A DNA stretch of 64,000 nucleotides from Pseudarthrobacter phenanthrenivorans Sphe3 (GCF_000189535.1 NC_015145.1:434001-498000); one strand, 5' to 3'. Shown: positions 34,703 through 42,929, counted from the stretch's first letter. Numbers and translations: made by a program. Notes: generated from the letters alone by a model not told the origin.

Positions 34703-34810
34703 CGCAACCCAAACACCCGGCTCGAGGACGTGACGAAGGTCACATGCAATGCGTGCCGCCGGTTGTACTATAAAAACGGCTATGCAGTTGGCCATGGGTA
34801 TCTCGTACGA

Positions 34811-35077
34811 ATGGGCGCCATGGAAAATCAGCTGCATGCGGCCGGGGAAAGATCCGGACGTCCCCATCACAAAAACGTCCGACGGCGGGCGGGCCTTCCT
34901 GCCAAGCGTTTCTTTACCCGGTTCGCCAGCCTGTCCGACGTACCCGCGGCGGACCTGGAGATGCTTTCCGAGAGCCTGCGGAAGGCGCTCGAGCTGGATC
35001 CGGCGTCCCCGGTCCCCGCTCTCCAGGCCCTGGTCCACCAGGAGCTTCAAAACAGGGGAGGACCGGGCGCAAGCTGA
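34811..35077 (+). CDS. Small protein of unknown function
   Basis: About 88 residues, not recognised. The C-terminal half (R-F-F-T-R-F-A-S-L-S-D-V-P onward) looks like a compact helical domain with regular Leu spacing; the N-terminal 30 residues are basic. The start is uncertain: ATGs at 34811 and 34820 and a GTG at 34730 are in frame, none with a clear ribosome site. A -10-like TACTATAAA at about 34767-34775 favours the later starts. The frame keeps the strong third-position GC bias of a real gene to its end. Confidence 0.5.
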   Translation: MGAMENQLHAAGERSGRPHHKNVRRRAGLPAKRFFTRFASLSDVPAADLEMLSESLRKALELDPASPVPALQALVHQELQNRGGPGAS

Positions 35078-35156
35078 GGTACCCCATCCCGTGGCCGTGT
35101 GGTGGACTGGAACCAGGCCGCAAAACCACTGCGCCGGCCACAAAGGAGGAACCGAG

Positions 35157-35507
35157 ATGAACGATCAGTCACGTCCGGAGCTGCCGGACGACGACCAGGG
35201 CCGCGATGCTGAGGCCGGAATGAAGGCCGCGGGAACATCAAGCCAGGACACGCGCTCACCGGAGCAGCACGGCAAGCCGCGGCAGGGCTACCTGGATCCG
35301 CGGGGCTCTGAATCCACCAGGGAGATGCGGGATACGGCCCGCCGCCGTCGCGATGCCGAGGAGAAGCTCCAGCAGCACCTGATGGAAGCCAAGCACCACA
35401 TCCCCAACGAGTTCCACCACCACGAGCACCACGGGGAGCATGGGCACCCCGCGCAGCAGGACGGCGAGGGACAGGCTTCAGCATCTGAGGAAGCTCCAGG
35501 ACATTAG
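35157..35507 (+). CDS. His-rich hydrophilic protein, unknown function
   Basis: A 116-residue soluble protein with a strong AAAGGAGG ribosome site before the ATG at 35157. It is very polar (Asp/Glu/Gln/Arg), with a helical stretch T-R-E-M-R-D-T-A-R-R-R-R-D near the centre. Near the C-terminus is a His cluster (K-H-H-I, F-H-H-H-E-H-H-G-E-H-G-H). The His cluster could bind Zn, Ni or Cu. Such hydrophilic low-complexity proteins are often stress- or desiccation-linked. No family is recognised. Confidence 0.7.
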   Translation: MNDQSRPELPDDDQGRDAEAGMKAAGTSSQDTRSPEQHGKPRQGYLDPRGSESTREMRDTARRRRDAEEKLQQHLMEAKHHIPNEFHHHEHHGEHGHPAQQDGEGQASASEEAPGH

Positions 35508-35537
35508 GGAAGGCGCCTGGCTGCAACGGTGGCTGGG

Positions 35538-35762
35538 CTAGGCCACGCCGTGGGCTGAGCTGTCAGGCGATCCCGCGCGGCGGCAGGATTCTTCGGCGGC
35601 CATCTCGTACCACGCCTGTGCGCCGAATTCGGGTTCGGGCGTGTCCAGGTTCTGGTACAGGGCATCCAGCAGCTTTGTGAGTTCCTCCCCGCTCAAGGCC
35701 GGAAGGACTTCTTCGGGGCCGCGGGGATCGTTGAGGTAATGGTTCAGCTTTGAGCTGTTCAT
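35538..35762 (-). CDS. Small conserved-looking protein, unknown function
   Basis: A 74-residue acidic protein opening M-N-S-S-K-L-N-H-Y-L-N-D-P. The central part (L-S-G-E-E-L-T-K-L-L-D-A-L) is amphipathic, and one cysteine lies near the end. The start at 35762 fits this sequence; an upstream ATG (35795) adds 11 atypical residues. It has no strong ribosome site. It resembles short uncharacterised Arthrobacter proteins, which I cannot name with certainty. Confidence 0.55.
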   Translation of the reverse strand: MNSSKLNHYLNDPRGPEEVLPALSGEELTKLLDALYQNLDTPEPEFGAQAWYEMAAEESCRRAGSPDSSAHGVA

Positions 35763-35900
35763 TTCGGTGCGGCCAGGACGCGCCGGGAATGGCAAAATTG
35801 CTGCACGGAGTCACTCCATCCCAAAGTAGAGGGCTGGCTGCGTAACCCACCTTGAGTGTATTGCACCTGCTGGATGCCGACAATAAGGCCCAGCCTGCGC

Positions 35901-36548
35901 CTACGGCAGCTGTTGCCCGTTCCCCTGTCCGGCCGCTGGGGAGCCGGGGACCGGAACGTGCGGCGGAAGCGGGCGCGTGGGCCGGGTGGTGCGGATGGCA
36001 TCTTCAACGAGTGCCAGTGGGCGCCGCCAGGCATCGGACCCGGGCTCCATGGTGTCCACCACGCCGATCAGCATCGCGAGCAGCCGGAACATGTCTGTCA
36101 TGGAGATGTCAGTGCGCAGGCTTCCCTGACCCTGGCCGCGCTGCAGCAGCACACTGATGGATTCCATGAGGGACCCGGTGATGCCGGTCAGGAGCTCACG
36201 CCGGCCTGCCACTGCCCCCAGGAGGTTGGCGTCATCGCTCGCTGCATCCATGAGCGCTTCCATCACCCGCAGCAGCCCCGCTGCTGCATCGATGTCGGCC
36301 AGCGCGCCGTCGATCACCGGATCCACGGAGAGGCGTAGTTGCCGGTTCAGTGCGGCAAGCACCAGCTCTTCCTTATCGGCAAAGTTGCGGAACAGGGTGG
36401 CCGGGCCAACCCCTGCCGTTGCCGCGATGGTTTGCAGTGGTACGTCCGGCCCGAATTCACGGAAGCATTGGCGCGCCGCCGTGATGATTTTGTCCACGTT
36501 CCGCGCTGCGTCGGCGCGGAGGGGCTTGCGGGCGACTGCGAGGCTCAT
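35901..36548 (-). CDS. TetR-family transcriptional regulator
   Basis: A 215-residue TetR repressor. The DNA-binding domain is at about 12-60, with I-A-A-T-A-G-V-G-P-A-T-L-F-R-N-F as the recognition helix-turn-helix. The ligand domain follows, and the C-terminal 25 residues are Pro/Gly-rich and disordered-looking. TAACCT stands six bases before the ATG (leaderless), and a perfect 9-base inverted repeat lies 20 bases further up, a good candidate for autoregulation. The target genes could include the divergent gene at 36658. Confidence 0.9.
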   Translation of the reverse strand: MSLAVARKPLRADAARNVDKIITAARQCFREFGPDVPLQTIAATAGVGPATLFRNFADKEELVLAALNRQLRLSVDPVIDGALADIDAAAGLLRVMEALMDAASDDANLLGAVAGRRELLTGITGSLMESISVLLQRGQGQGSLRTDISMTDMFRLLAMLIGVVDTMEPGSDAWRRPLALVEDAIRTTRPTRPLPPHVPVPGSPAAGQGNGQQLP

Positions 36549-36567
36549 GCGAAAAGGTTAGCAACGG

Positions 36568-36597
36568 ACCCTCCAGCGTTCACCGTTACTGGAGGGT
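36568..36597. promoter_or_regulatory. Inverted repeat in the TetR/thiamine-binding intergenic region
   Basis: Perfect 9-base arms ACCCTCCAG (36568-36576) and CTGGAGGGT (36589-36597) with a 12-base spacer. It sits about where the -35 of the leaderless TetR promoter falls, and 60 bases from the divergent gene. A TetR operator is likely; a transcript hairpin is the alternative. Confidence 0.55.
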
Positions 36598-36657
36598 AGG
36601 GCCTTATGTGACGCCCACCCGCCCCTTCCCTGGCGCCGTGCGTGGCAAACTGGCACC

Positions 36658-36981
36658 ATGTTGCTTGCTTTTTCTGTTGCCCCCTCCGGTGCCCCCAGCG
36701 AAGGTTCCCGCCCCACTGATGCATCAGTGCACGACGCCGTTGCTGCCGCCGTCAGGATCGTCCGGGAATCCGGCCTCCCCAATAAGACCGACTCGATGTT
36801 CACCACTATCGAGGGTGAGTGGGACGAGGTCTTCGATGTGGTGAAGAGGGCCACGGAGGCGGTGGGGCAGTACGGCAGCCGCGTCTCGCTGGTGATCAAG
36901 GCGGATATCCGGCCAGGCTACACCGGCGAGCTGACGGCGAAAGTGGACCGGCTGGAAGAAGCCCTGGGCAACGGTTCCTGA
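36658..36981 (+). CDS. Thiamine-binding (MTH1187/YkoF-type) protein
   Basis: A 107-residue ferredoxin-like protein of the MTH1187/thiamine-binding group. Family features are L-A-F-S-V-A-P at the start, M-F-T-T-I-E-G-E-W-D-E-V in the middle and V-S-L-V-I-K-A-D-I-R-P-G near the end. Members bind thiamine or its parts and are thought to be soluble carriers or sensors. CAAACT lies six bases before the ATG (leaderless). It is divergent from the TetR gene. Confidence 0.8.
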   Translation: MLLAFSVAPSGAPSEGSRPTDASVHDAVAAAVRIVRESGLPNKTDSMFTTIEGEWDEVFDVVKRATEAVGQYGSRVSLVIKADIRPGYTGELTAKVDRLEEALGNGS

Positions 36982-37055
36982 CGCCGCCCGAGGCGGCCTC
37001 CCGCCGTCGTGCATTATCTCTGGACCCGTACGCCGGCCCGTGCCAAACTGTGGCA

Positions 37056-37733
37056 ATGTTCGAGCACAAGCCCCGGCCGGAGTGGATTGCCGCCGAAGAG
37101 TTCCTGTCCCGCGTGGTGGTCCACCCCGATGCGGGACTGCAGCAGGCCATCGACTCCGCCGCCGCGGCCGGCATGCCCCCTATCGAAGTCGCGCCCAATG
37201 CCGGTAAGCTCCTCAAGCTCCTGGTCCAGGTTTCCCGCGCCCGGCGCGTGCTGGAGATAGGAACGCTAGCCGGCTTCAGTACCATCTGGATGGGCCGCGG
37301 ACTTCCCGACGACGGCACTTTGGTCACGTGCGAATTCCTGCCTCAGCACGCGGAGGTCGCGTGGGCCAATATCGATGCTGCTGGCTTGGGGGAGAAAGTG
37401 GAGATCCGGCTGGGGCCGGCGCTTGAGACACTTGCCTCGCTGGAGGAGGAAGCCCGGGAGCCGTTCGATTTCATCTTTATTGATGCGGACAAGGAGAATA
37501 ACAGCCGCTACCTTGACTGGGCTGTCCGGCTGGGCAGGCCCGGCGCTGTGGTGGTGCTGGACAACACGGTCTGGGAAGGCGCCATCCTGGATCCGGAGGC
37601 GGACCCGGTTAATGCGCCCGGCATTATTGATGCGCTCAAGCTCCTGGGGGAGCACCCCCGGCTCGATGCCACCGTCATCCAGACCGTCGGCTCGAAAGGC
37701 TGGGACGGATTCGCGCTGGCACGCATCACCTAG
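37056..37733 (+). CDS. Class I SAM-dependent O-methyltransferase (methyltransferase_3)
   Basis: A 225-residue enzyme like the catechol/caffeoyl-CoA O-methyltransferase family. SAM motif I is in V-L-E-I-G-T-L-A-G-F-S-T, and the metal-binding motif in F-I-D-A-D-K-E-N-N. A second acid-Asn pair is in V-V-L-D-N-T-V-W-E-G. The methyl acceptor is unknown. CAAACT lies six bases before ATG 37056 (leaderless); the frame is open upstream but has no start signal there. Confidence 0.9.
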   Translation: MFEHKPRPEWIAAEEFLSRVVVHPDAGLQQAIDSAAAAGMPPIEVAPNAGKLLKLLVQVSRARRVLEIGTLAGFSTIWMGRGLPDDGTLVTCEFLPQHAEVAWANIDAAGLGEKVEIRLGPALETLASLEEEAREPFDFIFIDADKENNSRYLDWAVRLGRPGAVVVLDNTVWEGAILDPEADPVNAPGIIDALKLLGEHPRLDATVIQTVGSKGWDGFALARIT

Positions 37734-37769
37734 CGCCCGCTGTCGGTGCCGGATTGCCAGGGAAACTGC

Positions 37770-37785
37770 TAAGTATGCTTAGAAT
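37770..37785 (+). promoter_or_regulatory. TAAG-N4-CTTA promoter element of dps, TAGAAT -10 box
   Basis: TAAG-TATG-CTTA at 37770-37781, with TAGAAT at 37780-37785 starting on the second T of CTTA. It lies ~50 bases upstream of the dps start. This is the clearest copy of the recurring element. Confidence 0.65.
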
Positions 37786-37836
37786 TAATTCCGGCTGGAG
37801 TTCAGCCGGGACCGACAGCAGCAGTGGAGGAATTTG

Positions 37837-38310
37837 ATGAAAGCGTCACCCACCCTTGCCAGCAATCTACAGATGGTGCTCACGGACCTCATCGAACTGC
37901 ACCTTCAGGGAAAGCAAGCCCACTGGAACGTGGTGGGCACGAACTTCCGGGACCTGCACCTGCAGCTTGACGAGATCATTGCCGCTGCCAGGCTCTTCGC
38001 GGACCAGGCGGCCGAACGCATGCGTGCCCTGCAGGCCCTCCCGGACGGGCGCAGCAGCACTGTCTCTGCCGGCAGCCGGCTGGAAGGGTTCCCGGAAGGC
38101 CTCACCTCCACCAAAGAGACCGTCAAGCTGATCACTGCCAGGCTGGAACGCACCGTCCAGACCATGCGCGACGTCCATGATGAGGTGGACGAGGAGGACC
38201 CCACGAGTGCAGACCTGCTGCATGCGGCCATTGAACGGCTGGAGCAGCTGGCCTGGATGGTGAACGCTGAAACCATGGCTCCCACGGCCAAAGTGACCGA
38301 ACCCGCCTAG
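37837..38310 (+). CDS. dps: Dps-family ferritin-like DNA-protection protein
   Basis: A 157-residue Dps. The ferroxidase site is split across L-Q-G-K-Q-A-H-W-N (His), H-L-Q-L-D-E-I (Asp/Glu), and D-Q-A-A-E-R further on, as in the family. Dps forms 12-mer shells that oxidise and store iron and shield DNA in stationary or oxidative stress. ATG 37837 has GGAGG upstream. Its promoter holds the TAAG/CTTA element shared with the stress sigma-factor gene at 44754. Confidence 0.95.
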   Translation: MKASPTLASNLQMVLTDLIELHLQGKQAHWNVVGTNFRDLHLQLDEIIAAARLFADQAAERMRALQALPDGRSSTVSAGSRLEGFPEGLTSTKETVKLITARLERTVQTMRDVHDEVDEEDPTSADLLHAAIERLEQLAWMVNAETMAPTAKVTEPA

Positions 38311-38378
38311 GGAGTGTCCGGGTCCACTCTGCCGGCGGCCGGGCCGCCCGCGTCCGATGGCCTGCCGTCGCAAACAAA

Positions 38379-38408
38379 AGGGGCTGTTGCACATTCGCAA
38401 CAGCCCCT
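38379..38408. terminator. Bidirectional terminator between dps and csbD
   Basis: Perfect 12-base arms (AGGGGCTGTTGC and its complement) with a 6-base loop. On the minus strand TTTTGTTTG follows, a good tail for the csbD transcript. Confidence 0.9.
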
Positions 38409-38439
38409 CTTGCCGGCGGCCAGGCCATAGCCCTGGCCC

Positions 38440-38616
38440 TTATTCCTTTTTGAAGGCGTCCTTGATTTTTTCGCCGGCCTGCTTCAGGTCGGCTTTCGTC
38501 TGGTCCATCCGGCCTTCGGCCTCAAGGCGTTCGTCATCCGTGGCCCTGCCGGTGGCCTCTTTGGCCTTGCCGCCCATTTTCTCGGCAGCGTTGTCGATCT
38601 TGTCGTCCAAACCCAT
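38440..38616 (-). CDS. CsbD-family stress protein
   Basis: A 58-residue hydrophilic protein that starts M-G-L-D-D-K-I-D-N-A-A-E-K and has K-E-A-T-G-R-A-T-D-D, the CsbD hallmark. CsbD proteins are general-stress genes under sigma-B-type control in Gram-positives; the biochemical role is unknown. The chosen ATG at 38616 has GAAGGAG upstream; the frame is open 12 codons further but lacks a ribosome site. It converges on dps across a shared terminator. Confidence 0.92.
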   Translation of the reverse strand: MGLDDKIDNAAEKMGGKAKEATGRATDDERLEAEGRMDQTKADLKQAGEKIKDAFKKE

Positions 38617-38713
38617 GGCGTTGCTCCTTCGGCTGGTACCCGAGGCGCCCACGCCCCCGGCTATGCCTTCATGCTAGCCAGTGGCGGGGAAACTTCAACA
38701 GGCCAGCCAGGTC

Positions 38714-38971
38714 CTAGACCAGGTCCGGCGCGCTGGCCACGATGTAGTCGGCGGCGGCCGGCCCAGTCATGGACAGGTTGTTGCTGTCCGGGTTGACGCC
38801 ATGTTCCAGCAGCGCTTCCCACAGGGCTTCGGGAGCCTGCAGCTGGGCTTTGTGGAGCAGGCACCAGCTGGTGTAGAGCCCGTAGAGCTCATCACGCCCC
38901 AGGCCAAGTCCGGGTTCCCTGTCCGGGACAACTGCTTCGGCGATAAATTCTTCAAAATGTGTAGCAGGCAT
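38714..38971 (-). CDS. Small protein of unknown function
   Basis: An 85-residue protein with a compact helical pattern: H-F-E-E-F-I-A-E-A-V, E-L-Y-G-L-Y-T-S-W-C-L-L and A-L-W-E-A-L-L-E-H-G-V-N-P. The pattern resembles short domains at the ends of phage primases or in actinobacterial uncharacterised proteins, but I cannot name a family. There is a moderate ribosome site (GAGCGG). It lies alone between csbD and the yihY gene. Confidence 0.65.
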   Translation of the reverse strand: MPATHFEEFIAEAVVPDREPGLGLGRDELYGLYTSWCLLHKAQLQAPEALWEALLEHGVNPDSNNLSMTGPAAADYIVASAPDLV

Positions 38972-39336
38972 GTCCGCTCATTCGGGGTCGACCGTGATGC
39001 CGCCGTATCTGCTTCAGCGGTCCTGCCGGCTCCCGGAGAGGCCAGCAGATTAATCTTGAACGTATTGCAGGGCGGGCTGCTTTGTCCAGTCACGCCGTTC
39101 AGCCGCGCATCCAGTCGCGCGTCCAGCCGGGTCCCTTCCGTACCGTTAAGCGGTGCTTTTCAAGGGCGAGGGGGCCGACGGCGACTGGGGGGACTGGCCT
39201 CGGTCTCAGAAGAGGCCATCTCGCCGCCGGCCCCGCCTTTTCCCCGGGAAACCTTGTTAGCCCGGGAAGCCTCAACAGGACCTCCAAGACAATTTTCCTC
39301 TATCTTGAAGGTCCTGCCTAGCCCCCGCCGACCCGC
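38972..39336. other. 365-base gap without a clear gene; inverted repeat at 39278-39316
   Basis: Short frames here lack ribosome sites and protein-like sequence. An inverted repeat (arms 39278-39290 and 39304-39316, AGGACCT/AGGTCCT outer stem, 12 of 13 paired, AT-rich 13-base loop) lies ~20 bases past the stop of the YihY gene and may end its transcript. Confidence 0.55.
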
Positions 39337-40551
39337 CTAGCTGCTGCCGTTGCGAGGGGCGCCGTTCCGGCCGTCGTCAGGGGATTCCCCGGTCCGGTGG
39401 CGCACCTTGTCCCGGACCCTGTCCCGGTGCGGTTCCCGCTCCTCGGTGCTGTCCTGGTCCGAGCCGGATTGGTCCGTGCCCGTCCCGTTTTCCGCACTGT
39501 ACTTTTCCCGCAGCTCGCGGCCGTGCTTGATGTCTTCCTCTTCTTGCTTTTGCAGCTTTTCGCTCTTCTTCGTGTCCCGGGGCGGCAGCTGGATTGTCTC
39601 CTCAGCCTTGATGCCGGCCTGGAGCTGGCGCCCCCGTTCCATCTCGGCGTCGAACTCGGCACCGAAGAGCAGCGACATGTTCAGGATCCACAGCCACAGC
39701 AGCATCACGATCACGCCGCCCAGGGTGCCGTACGTCTTGTTGTAGTTTCCGAAGTTGCCTACGTAGAACCCGAAACCAAGTGAGGCCACCAGGAAGACGA
39801 ACAGTGCGATGCCCGACCCCATGCTCATCCACTTGAACTTGGGCTGCTTAACGTTGGGCGTGGCGTAGTAGAGGACCGCAATGATCACGATGATCAGTCC
39901 CACCATGACCGGCCACTTGGCGATGTCCCAAATGGCGAGGAACACGCCGCTCAGGCCGATCAGGCCGCCCACGGCTTCTGCCACCGGGCCACTGAGCACC
40001 AGCATGCCTGCCAGGATTGCCACGATCACCACGGCCAGGAGCGTGACCACCAGCATGGTGCCTCGCAGCTTGACGAACGGCCGACCTTCATCAACCTCAT
40101 AGATGCGGTTCATGGCCCGTCCGAAGGCGCCCACGTAGCCGGAAGCAGACCACAGGGCGGTGGCGAGACCAATTATCAGGGTTAGCCCGGCGGCCGGTGC
40201 ACTGGCAAGGTCTGACACCACTCCGCCTACCGTGTCAGCAGTCTCGGCCGGCACAAATCCCCTGACGATCTGCAGCAGTGCGTCGGTGGTCTTCTGCGGG
40301 TCACCAAAAAGCCCTATCAGGGATACAAGTGCCAAGATGGCCGGGAACAGCGACAGTACCGCGTAATAGGTCAGGGCTGCAGCCAGGTCGGGGCACTGGT
40401 CCTTGTTGAACTCCCGCAGGGTTTTCTTGAGGATGTATTTCCAGTTTGGCTTGTCCAGTTCCTTGGGACTGTCCGGCTTACGGGAATCGTTTGGATCCGG
40501 CGCCTGTCCTGCCTTGGCGGTGCTGGTTTCGGAAGAGTCGTGAGTGGCCAT
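39337..40551 (-). CDS. YihY/BrkB family membrane protein
   Basis: A 404-residue protein with about six membrane segments. It has the family landmarks D-Q-C-P-D-L-A-A-A-L-T-Y-Y-A-V-L-S-L-F-P near residue 60, Y-V-G-A-F-G-R-A-M-N-R-I-Y, and L-L-W-L-W-I-L-N-M-S-L-L-F-G-A-E-F-D. YihY proteins (once called ribonuclease BN) are of uncertain function. The polar N- and C-tails are long; the C-tail is rich in Glu/Lys then Arg/Asp/Gly. RBS AGAGGA precedes the ATG. It follows the DUF3618 gene by 107 bases and may be the last member of that operon. Confidence 0.92.
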   Translation of the reverse strand: MATHDSSETSTAKAGQAPDPNDSRKPDSPKELDKPNWKYILKKTLREFNKDQCPDLAAALTYYAVLSLFPAILALVSLIGLFGDPQKTTDALLQIVRGFVPAETADTVGGVVSDLASAPAAGLTLIIGLATALWSASGYVGAFGRAMNRIYEVDEGRPFVKLRGTMLVVTLLAVVIVAILAGMLVLSGPVAEAVGGLIGLSGVFLAIWDIAKWPVMVGLIIVIIAVLYYATPNVKQPKFKWMSMGSGIALFVFLVASLGFGFYVGNFGNYNKTYGTLGGVIVMLLWLWILNMSLLFGAEFDAEMERGRQLQAGIKAEETIQLPPRDTKKSEKLQKQEEEDIKHGRELREKYSAENGTGTDQSGSDQDSTEEREPHRDRVRDKVRHRTGESPDDGRNGAPRNGSS

Positions 40552-40657
40552 GGAGTGTCCTCTCGATCAGGGCCTGAACCTCACAGGCCGGCTCCGCGGT
40601 TGTGGCGGGCCGGCCTGTCAGGTGGTGCTTATTGCCTTGCGGTGCCGCAGCGGCCCG

Positions 40658-41320
40658 TTAGGTGTTTTGGACGTTGGTTTTGGCGTCGGTGGCGCGGTCT
40701 TTGACGTCGGTGGCGGCGTGTTGGCCTTCGGTTTTGACGTTTTGGGCTGCGTCGGTGGCGGTGGCCTTGACGTTGTCCATGGCTTCCTGGGCTGGTTCCT
40801 TGAGGTCTTCGACGACGGTTTTGGCGGCGTCGGTGACCTGGGTGGCCAGGGGCTGGGCGGCGGTTTTGAGCTGGTCGGCGGCTTGGCGTTCTTTTTGGCT
40901 GGCCGGGATCAGGGAGGAGATGAGCATTCCGGCGCCGAACGCGATCAGGCCGGCGGCCAGGGGGTTGCCCTGGGTTTTGGCTTTGACCTGGTCCGGTGCT
41001 TGGGAGATCGCGGTGCCGGCGTCGTTGAGTTTGGCTGCGGCGGTGTCCTTGGCGCCGTGGAGGGTTTCTCCGGTGGAGTGCATGGCGTTGCCGGTGTGTC
41101 CGGCGCCGGAGTGGACTGTGTCCTGGACGGTGGTGCTGGCGGAATCTGCTGCGCCCATGATTTTCTCCTTGACCCCGGTGACGGCGCCTTTTACCTTGTC
41201 GGTCTGGCGGTGGACGATGTTGGATGGGGTGACTTTGTCGGCGACCGCGTCCACGTTGGTGCCCAGGCGTGCGCGGGTGGCTTCTATGTCTGAACGGATT
41301 GCGTCCGGGTTATCGCTCAT
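40658..41320 (-). CDS. DUF3618-domain protein, Ala/Thr/Lys-rich
   Basis: A 220-residue protein. The first 60 residues are the DUF3618 type (S-D-I-E-A-T-R-A-R-L-G-T-N-V-D-A-V-A-D-K). One hydrophobic segment follows near 120-140 (A-A-G-L-I-A-F-G-A-G-M-L-I-S-S-L), and the rest is made of repeating A-x-x-A-K-T/D motifs like LEA-type helices. The start overlaps the holin-like gene by 4 bases. Such proteins occur next to phage-holin-like and YihY genes in actinobacteria and are thought to act in envelope or desiccation stress; no biochemical role is known. Confidence 0.85.
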   Translation of the reverse strand: MSDNPDAIRSDIEATRARLGTNVDAVADKVTPSNIVHRQTDKVKGAVTGVKEKIMGAADSASTTVQDTVHSGAGHTGNAMHSTGETLHGAKDTAAAKLNDAGTAISQAPDQVKAKTQGNPLAAGLIAFGAGMLISSLIPASQKERQAADQLKTAAQPLATQVTDAAKTVVEDLKEPAQEAMDNVKATATDAAQNVKTEGQHAATDVKDRATDAKTNVQNT

Positions 41321-41751
41321 CGGTTTACCTCACCTGGTTTTAGGGTTGGGGGAATTTCTGAGAGTGTTTCGCCTGTCTGGGGCAGGCCCTTGATCTGTTT
41401 GAGTTCCTTGCGGCCCATCGCGGCCAGGACGGCGGCGATGATGCCCCAGATCACGGCGACGATCACGGCGGCCCAGCCCAGCGGCATGAGCGCGCCCAGG
41501 GCGAACATCAGGGCAAGAGAGAGGAAGATCAGGACGAAGTGTCCGGCCACGCCGGCGCCGCCGAGCATGCCCGAGCCCTTGCCGGCCTTGGTGGCGGATT
41601 GTTTGAGTTCGGCTTTGGCGAGCTCCACTTCCTGGCGCATGAGCGTGGACAGGTCCCGCGTCACGTCGCCCAGCAACTCGCCCAGCGAAGCGTTATCGGC
41701 CTTCTGATGCGCCGCACTCGGCGGCATCTCCGGAATAGAACTACTCATCAC
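41317..41751 (-). CDS. Actinobacterial holin-X-like membrane protein
   Basis: A 144-residue protein with a polar start (S-L-G-E-L-L-G-D-V-T-R-D-L-S-T-L-M-R-Q-E-V-E-L-A-K-A-E) and two hydrophobic segments near 60-110. This is the putative actinobacterial holin-X (phage holin superfamily III) pattern. There are no phage genes near it and it lies in a stress-type operon, so a lysis role is unlikely. It overlaps its neighbours by 4 bases on each side (ATGA type). Confidence 0.85.
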   Translation of the reverse strand: MMSSSIPEMPPSAAHQKADNASLGELLGDVTRDLSTLMRQEVELAKAELKQSATKAGKGSGMLGGAGVAGHFVLIFLSLALMFALGALMPLGWAAVIVAVIWGIIAAVLAAMGRKELKQIKGLPQTGETLSEIPPTLKPGEVNR

Positions 41752-42761
41752 AGCCTGCCAGACTGCCCGTCGGGGCGGCGGTCTCCGGTGAGGGGGTCAA
41801 CGCCCATGGGATCGTCTGCCAGGTCCCGGTCGCCCAGCGGATCGTCGGCGACACGGTTGCCGGACCACGGCTCTTCCACCAGCTGGGGGCTGTCCAGCGG
41901 GCTGGCAGGACGCGTGGGGTCGGTGTAGCCGCTGCCCGGAGCGCCGCCGTCGTAGCCTGCAGTAGTGGTTGCCGGGCCGGGAAGCTGGACCGGCGGGGGC
42001 GGCACGGTGCCGCCGGCCGGAGCGTAGGAATCGCTGTACTGGTCGCCGTACGGAGTGCCGGAGTATTCGGCTCCGCCGTACTGGCCTGCGAGTCCGGCGG
42101 TACCGGTACTGGTGGCGGTGCCAGTGGTGGAGGAGCTTTCCGTCGCACCGGCGGTGAGGCCGCGGGTGAGCCGGCCGGCCAGGACACCGGCACCGGCGGC
42201 CAGCAGCAGGAAGGTTCCCGGCTTGTTCCGGGCGAACCTCTGGACTTCGCCAAGCAAATCACCCGGCTGCTTGTTCTCCAGCCAGGAGGCGATGGACTCG
42301 CTGCGCTGGGCGGCCTGGCGGATCAGGTCGCTGGCAACACCCTGCTGGTCAGGGGCGTCGGCCATGCTCTGCAACTGGCTCGAAATGGTGCGGATACCTT
42401 CCGCCGCCTTCTGCTGCTGGGTCCCGGCCTGGCTCGTAAGGCCCGACTTCGCCTGGTGCAACAGATCCTGGGCGCTGGACTTAGCCTCGGAGGCCACATG
42501 CGCAGCTTCTTCCTTGGCGGTCTGGGCAACGTTCTGCGCGGAACCCTTTGCGGTCCGGGCTACGTCAGCTGCTTCTTCCTTTGCAGCGTCCTTGCGGGAT
42601 CCTCCGGCGCCACTCTGGCCTTCCCCGTAGGCACCCTGGCCTTCGCCGTAGGAGGGAGAGGCGGCGGAGGGAAAAGTGGTTGCCGTTCGCTCGCCGGCGA
42701 TTCCTGTCGAGGCCGGGGGAGCCGTGCGGGCGGGATCCTCGGGCCATTGGTTCTCTGTCAT
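41748..42761 (-). CDS. Ala/Gln-rich helical membrane-anchored protein, unknown function
   Basis: A 337-residue protein, first of the operon that runs through the holin-X-like and DUF3618 genes. Residues ~45-130 are Ala/Lys/Glu/Gln helices with repeated A-K-E-E-A-A/S-A-Q-x-V motifs, similar to LEA or apolipophorin-like folds. One hydrophobic segment sits at about 185-205 (T-F-L-L-L-A-A-G-A-G-V-L-A-G). The rest is Gly/Thr/Pro/Tyr-rich and disordered-looking, ending in acidic D-D-P-M/L-G motifs. ATG 42761 was chosen for the M-T-E-N start; the frame is open 13 codons further. Confidence 0.8.
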   Translation of the reverse strand: MTENQWPEDPARTAPPASTGIAGERTATTFPSAASPSYGEGQGAYGEGQSGAGGSRKDAAKEEAADVARTAKGSAQNVAQTAKEEAAHVASEAKSSAQDLLHQAKSGLTSQAGTQQQKAAEGIRTISSQLQSMADAPDQQGVASDLIRQAAQRSESIASWLENKQPGDLLGEVQRFARNKPGTFLLLAAGAGVLAGRLTRGLTAGATESSSTTGTATSTGTAGLAGQYGGAEYSGTPYGDQYSDSYAPAGGTVPPPPVQLPGPATTTAGYDGGAPGSGYTDPTRPASPLDSPQLVEEPWSGNRVADDPLGDRDLADDPMGVDPLTGDRRPDGQSGRL

Positions 42762-42823
42762 CTTCGCTCTCTCTTTCCAAGAAGGCCTGTTTTTGATCAA
42801 GAACCAGCAATACTGGCCGTAAA

Positions 42824-42843
42824 ATAATAAGCATGATTACTAA
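42824..42843. promoter_or_regulatory. Divergent TAAG/CTTA element with -10 boxes on both strands
   Basis: TAAG-CATG-ATTA at 42828-42839. On the minus strand CTTA runs into TATTAT (42829-42824) toward the operon at 42761. On the plus strand ATTA runs into TACTAA (42838-42843) toward the gene at 42930. Both -10 boxes start on the second T of the half-site. Confidence 0.6.
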
Positions 42844-42929
42844 TAAAAGGTAAGTACCCTTGCTAAGCGACTTGTAAAACGGTTCCAAAAGAATCAGCCG
42901 GAAGGCAGAAGCCTGCTGGTCATAACGAA

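Noticed and set aside
41317..41751. Prophage remnant suggested by a holin-like protein
   Set aside because: No integrase, capsid, tail or lysin gene is near. The family is a chromosomal actinobacterial membrane protein found with DUF3618 and YihY.
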